Origin: Macrotis lagotis
Lineage: Eukaryota > Chordata > Mammalia > Peramelemorphia > Peramelidae
Direction: 5' to 3'
Assembly: GCF_037893015.1 (NCBI RefSeq)
Contig: NC_133658.1
Location: forward strand, 881,113,043 to 881,177,042
Length of the DNA: 64,000 nucleotides
Position 1 is the first letter of the stretch, and every line of letters begins with the position of its first letter. Of the stretch, positions 55,890-64,000 are shown piece by piece. The notes under the pieces are model-generated. The model was not told the DNA's origin and did not search any database. It saw nothing but the letters and a program-made list of their open reading frames with translations. The translations under genes were made by a program, and so were the position numbers.

Positions 55890-56445
55890 TCTGCTACGCC
55901 CTAGAAGCCGAAGTAGGAACAATGAGTAGAATGCCCAGAGAGACAGATTTTGGTTTGAAGTCAGAAAAAATGTTCTAATAACCAGAGCTATCCAGGCGTG
56001 ATGTGGAAAATCCTTGGTGAAGGACTGGAAGAATGAAAGCTTGCCATGAATGTGGAGGAGGAATTCTTGGTCAGGGACAAGCTGTACTTTATAGCCACCC
56101 CTGAAGTCCCTTCCAGCTCATCATTCTAGAGCCAGATGGGGCTCAGAAACCATCTGGTCCAAATCTCTCATTTTACAAGTGAGGAGACTGAATTACAGAA
56201 AAGATTCTTTCTAAAGTTGGAAGGGACCTTAAAATGCAGCACTTGGAGCCAGGAAAACCTGAGTTCAAATCCAACTTCGGACCCCAGTAGACCCTAAGCA
56301 AATCATTTTACCTCTGTCTGCTTCATTTTTCTCAACTTTAAAATGAGGATAATAGCAGCACTTTCTTCCATTGGTTGTTGTGAGGAACAAATGAGATAAT
56401 ATTCATAACATGCTTAGCACATAGCAAACACCATAGAAATGCTGT

Positions 56446-56460
<15 letters not shown>
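55890..56460 (+). repeat. CR1/L3-like relic followed by MIR
   Basis: LINE relic at 55890-56110 and MIR at 56225-56440 ending in a (TTA)n run at 56446-56472. Confidence 0.55.
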
Positions 56461-56477
<17 letters not shown>

Positions 56478-56805
56478 TACCATTGAGAAACCTGAGACTC
56501 AGGACATTTAGAGTGATTTGTAGCATCATAGAACTAAAGCTGGAAGGGACCCGAGGGGCTATCTAGTTCAACCACCCCCCTCACTTTACAGAGGAGAAAA
56601 CTAGCAGATGGTGCTTCAGTAGTAGCTGAACTTAATTATTCAGTTAGTGCAATAACATCCTGTCTCTGACATTGGTGCCAAGAATTGTTTTTGGGATGGC
56701 TGCATTCCTGAGGTCAAACTCGAGGGATTAAAGACTTCCCCTGGATGTCCCTAACTCCCTAGCATAGCAACTGCTTTTTAAAACTGCCTCAAATAACATC
56801 CTCAG

Positions 56806-56808
<3 letters not shown>

Positions 56809-56859
<51 letters not shown>
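56809..56859. repeat. (AC)n microsatellite
   Basis: 51 bases of pure AC; GU-rich on the PLOD1 strand, just beyond the candidate poly(A) site. Confidence 0.97.
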
Positions 56860-56861
<2 letters not shown>

Positions 56862-56897
56862 AACTTTCAGATCTCATTAGTATTGGTTTTGTTCCAT

Positions 56898-56903
56898 TTT
56901 AAT
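56898..56903 (-). terminator. PLOD1: Candidate PLOD1 poly(A) signal ATTAAA
   Basis: ATTAAA on the minus strand, about 820 bases below the PLOD1 stop. A (GU)n tract begins 39 bases downstream, a suitable downstream element. 3'UTR length is close to that of human. Confidence 0.55.
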
Positions 56904-56972
56904 GTTAAAAACTCTTGTTTTGAACTGTCTATGTCCGCCAAAGAGCCAGCCAGTGTGAATGAATGAAAATGG

Positions 56973-57028
<56 letters not shown>

Positions 57029-57718
57029 AAACCCAAAACCCAGGTCCCCCATTCTTCCAAGGATACCAGCCAACACAGGGACTGATCTGAAACATAAATA
57101 CATTTCTTGCCTGCCTATCCCCTTGATTCAGGCCAGGACTGATGAAGGGATGAACTTGTAGACCCATCCTTGGACAAGAGGATTAATGATGGGTTTGATG
57201 CTCCACATCAGATCTGGTCTGTGAGGGGAAGCAGGAAGTCAAGGACTGGGCTGACTGAGCTGGGAGGGAGGATGTGAGGGGCCAGTGATGCTCAGGAGTG
57301 GGGCTCCTGGGCCAGGAGGCACTCCAAGTTTCAGTCTTGATCCCGGAGCTCCCTTTTTGGCCTTAGCTTAGCACTGGGGTCTACTTCTTGGAGTCTACTT
57401 AGCTCCACAGCATCCCCAGCAGAGTTGGGGGACATAGTTCCTAAGGAATAGGAGGAAAGCAACTCAGGAAGACAATGTTGGGGAAGGGCAGTCTTAAGGC
57501 AAAGGGCAGCTCCCAGAGCCAACAGGCCACAGCATTGTGGAAAATGGTGTGAGCGCTGAGTGTGTGGCAGTCCATTCCGATTCCCATCCTGGGCTTGTAT
57601 GTCAAAGAAGGATGAGAGGAGCTCTGAAGCTCAGTTGAAGTTTGTGAAGGATCAATCATGGAGACCCCTTGGTCTGATCAGAAAAAGGGAAAGGTCCACA
57701 GTGACAAAGATTGGTCTC
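56904..57718 (-). other. PLOD1: Inferred PLOD1 3'UTR
   Basis: Noncoding; contains the (GT)n run. Otherwise unique-looking and of moderate GC. Confidence 0.55.
56975..57020. repeat. (GT)n microsatellite
   Basis: 46 bases of GT; reads (AC)n on the PLOD1 strand within the inferred 3'UTR. Confidence 0.97.
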
Positions 57719-62045
<4,327 letters not shown>

Positions 62046-62400
62046 CTGAAATTCAGTTACCAGAGGATACCAATTAGTTAAATTAAAATAAACCCCAACA
62101 CCCCTTGTACTTTTAGAGTGGCACCTATTTTTGCTTCAGTAACCAAACCAATATCTACATGTCTAGATTGTACCTTTTTTACTGATCTCAAAGCATCTAA
62201 CAGTTACTAATGGCAACCAAGATTTGGTTAGGTTCAATGATCTCAAAATGGACCACAGTATAGATAGATCAAATTCGATAGGAGATCTACATGCATTTCC
62301 ATGTAGACAGACACATATAATTACCCCACATTCCTATACATTTGAATGAGAGGAAGGAATGAAAAGAATTCTATCTTGAAAGTCAGGAGGGAAAAAAAAG

Positions 62401-62676
62401 TCCAGGCCTAGAGGTACACATCTGTAATTCCTGCTCCTGGGGGAGGCAAGGCTGGTAGGTTTCTTGAACTCAACTCAAGAGTTCTGAGCCACAGTGAGCA
62501 AAACAATCAAATGTCCACACTAAGTAATAGGGCAGCTCTGGGGAGCAGGGGGTGATCAAATTGCCTAAAGATAGATATCGGGAACAGAGCAAGGCAAAGT
62601 TCAGGGGTTAATCAGTAATCAACTTCAAGAGAGGCTACTGGACTTCCAGCCTAGGCAAGATATGGAGGTCAGTCTT
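62401..62676 (+). pseudogene. RN7SL: 7SL (SRP) RNA retropseudogene, nearly full length
   Basis: Aligns along the whole length of 7SL RNA as recalled: 'ctcctgggggaggcaaggctgg' for the Alu-domain GGGAGGCUGAGG, 'tgtccacactaagt' for GUGUCCGCACUAAGU, 'gggagcagggggtgatcaa' and 'ttgcctaa' for the S-domain stem, 'ttaatcagtaatc' for UGAUCAGUAG, and 'ccagcctaggcaa' for CCAGCCUGGGCAA. About 276 bases against 300, with many substitutions; unlikely to be functional. Lies in a PLOD1 intron, antisense to the gene. Confidence 0.82.
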
Positions 62677-62764
62677 AAAGGTATAATTTTGATTAAATTT
62701 CCCTTTCCCTCAATTTTCTCCTCTGCAAAATACATGCAAGAATCTTTCCCTAGAGCTGTTAGGT

Positions 62765-62900
62765 GTGATTCAGTGGTTGAGTACCAAGCCTAGAGTTAGG
62801 AAGACTTGAGTTCAAATCTGCCCTCCCTGGGCAAGTCATTTCACCCTGTTTGCCTCAGTTTCCTCATCTTCAAAATGCACATTTGAAAACTCTGTGCAGA
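62765..62900 (+). repeat. MIR SINE
   Basis: 'gacttgagttcaaatctgcc', 'gggcaagtcatttcaccctg', 'tcagtttcctcatcttcaaa'. Confidence 0.65.
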
Positions 62901-63037
62901 CTTTTGGGTCAACATTATTGATGTCATTTTTCATGGTATGGGATTATAGAAGCTGTCCTGACCCCAACATACCCTACAAGTTGTTTGGGGAATCAGGTTG
63001 CCCCTCATTTGTTTTGATATAATTCTTTTTCTTTTTT

Positions 63038-63188
63038 TAGGTTTTTTTTTTTGCAAGGCAAACGGGGTTAAGTGGCTTGCCCAAGGCCACACAGCTAGGT
63101 AATTATTAAGTGTCTGAGTCCGGATTTGAACCCAGGTACTCCTGACTCCAGGGCTGGTGCTTTATTCACTGTGCCACCTAGCCGCCCC
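63038..63188 (-). repeat. Marsupial CORE-SINE, full length
   Basis: 'tgcaaggcaaacggggttaa' to 'ccacctagccgcccc'. PLOD1 intron. Confidence 0.88.
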
Positions 63189-63239
63189 CCCCCATTTCCT
63201 TTAATAAATACATTTTTTTAAAAAAAAAGTAAATGAGGC

Positions 63240-63480
63240 AAAATTTTCAAGAATAAACCTGGCTTGGATGAAGAGAGATGATAGGATGTATGTATGTTTG
63301 TTTATTTGTTTCTCTTTCTTTCTTTCTTTCAAATATTATTTTATTTTATATTTTGTAAATTATTATTATATATGACATGTTATGATTGTATGAATGGTTC
63401 TCTGGGAAGAGTAGGGGGAGGAATGCTGGAAGTAGAACTATGGTGATATTTTAAAAAAAGACAATATGAAAAAGTTATTT
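63240..63480 (+). repeat. LINE 3' end relic
   Basis: A (TTTC)n patch at 63310-63330, then 'tggttctctgggaagagtag' and an A-rich end; similar to the 3' ends at 31300 and 60840. Confidence 0.45.
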
Positions 63481-63559
63481 GTTTTTTTAAAAACTGTCCT
63501 CAGAGCCTTGAGAGCTCAGTTTTGATTTTTTCTGATTGTCTGTGTGGTGAGATTCCACC

Positions 63560-63811
63560 ATATCTAGTTGTAGGTAGTGGAGAGAGTCCTGGATATGGAA
63601 TCAGGAAGAGCTGAATTCAAATCCTGCCTTGAATACTCACTAACTGAATGACTCTGAGAGCACATGACTTCACCCCTCTTTCATCTCAGTTTCTTTATCT
63701 TAACAATGGGGATAGTAATTGCCCCCCACCCCCATCCCGGGTTGTTCTAAGGAGCCAATGAGAGCTAGTAAAAGATCTCTGAAAATCTTAAATTTCTATA
63801 GAAATGCTAGC

Positions 63812-63842
<31 letters not shown>
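63560..63842 (+). repeat. MIR SINE with (TTA)n run
   Basis: 'ggatatggaatcaggaagag' to 'tcagtttctttatcttaac', then (TTA)n at 63812-63842. A second MIR core begins near 63920. Confidence 0.6.
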
Positions 63843-63844
<2 letters not shown>

Positions 63845-64000
63845 ACTCCAAACTTTCTGTTTATTGGATTGAAAATTTTTCAGAATGAAAGTAACCAAGT
63901 TTCTAAGTAGGACAGGAGTAACTGAGGCCAACAGAGGTTAAATGGCCTGACCATCCATCATACAGGTACTAAATGGCAAAATCTGAACTTGAACCTGGAT

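Noticed and set aside
56867-57167. Thr-His repeat ORFs
   Set aside because: Translation of the (GT)n microsatellite in the PLOD1 3'UTR.

Overview
This is vertebrate nuclear DNA, almost certainly marsupial. It carries spliced mammalian genes, and its introns and spacers are full of marsupial-type tRNA-derived CORE-SINEs (the class that begins GGGGCAGCTAGGTGGC and ends GCCTTGCAAAA), L1 copies, MIR and L2 relics. The SINE type suggests an Australian (dasyurid-like) lineage rather than a placental; this is from memory of the repeat families, and the species is not certain.

Three genes lie head to tail on the minus strand in the order known from human 1p36.22 (PLOD1 - MFN2 - MIIP). From high to low coordinates: (1) the last three coding exons of PLOD1 (62045 to 57719), with its 3'UTR reaching about 56.9 kb; the rest lies beyond 64000. 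(2) The whole of MFN2: CpG-island promoter at 51.85-53.0 kb, two inferred noncoding exons, then 17 coding exons from 46645 to 24415. I joined these by eye on GT-AG boundaries into an uninterrupted 757-codon frame, the length of human MFN2; its 3'UTR probably ends near 22.15 kb. (3) The 5' part of MIIP: CpG-island promoter at 5.7-6.6 kb, one noncoding exon and six coding exons from 5172 to 477; the last exons lie below position 1.

The spacer between MFN2 and MIIP (about 6.7-22.1 kb) is AT-rich. It holds antisense L1 pieces (ORF2 at 8.24-10.65 kb, ORF1 at 16.9-18.3 kb, ORF2 C-terminus plus 3' end at 19.0-19.86 kb), a sense L1 3' end, several SINEs, one LTR-like stretch, and about 4 kb of old sequence I cannot assign. 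The MFN2 introns carry further L1 3' ends, a solo LTR and SINEs. The PLOD1-MFN2 spacer (53.1-56.9 kb) holds an AT-rich tandem array and SINEs. No tRNA, rRNA, CRISPR or intact viral gene was seen. All large ORFs besides the gene exons are composition-driven shadows.

The genes are not one pathway: PLOD1 hydroxylates collagen lysines in the ER, MFN2 fuses outer mitochondrial membranes, and MIIP is a migration/invasion inhibitor. They are a conserved linkage group. The most notable observations are: three short local duplications (72-85 bp) inside MFN2 introns, one of which copies a coding-exon 3' edge with its splice donor and one of which is an inverted patch inside a SINE; a full-length 7SL RNA pseudogene in a PLOD1 intron; a possible (AC)n/(GU)n hairpin around the PLOD1 poly(A) signal; nested upstream ORFs in the inferred MFN2 leader; and a conserved CxxC-x17-CxxC pattern in MIIP.
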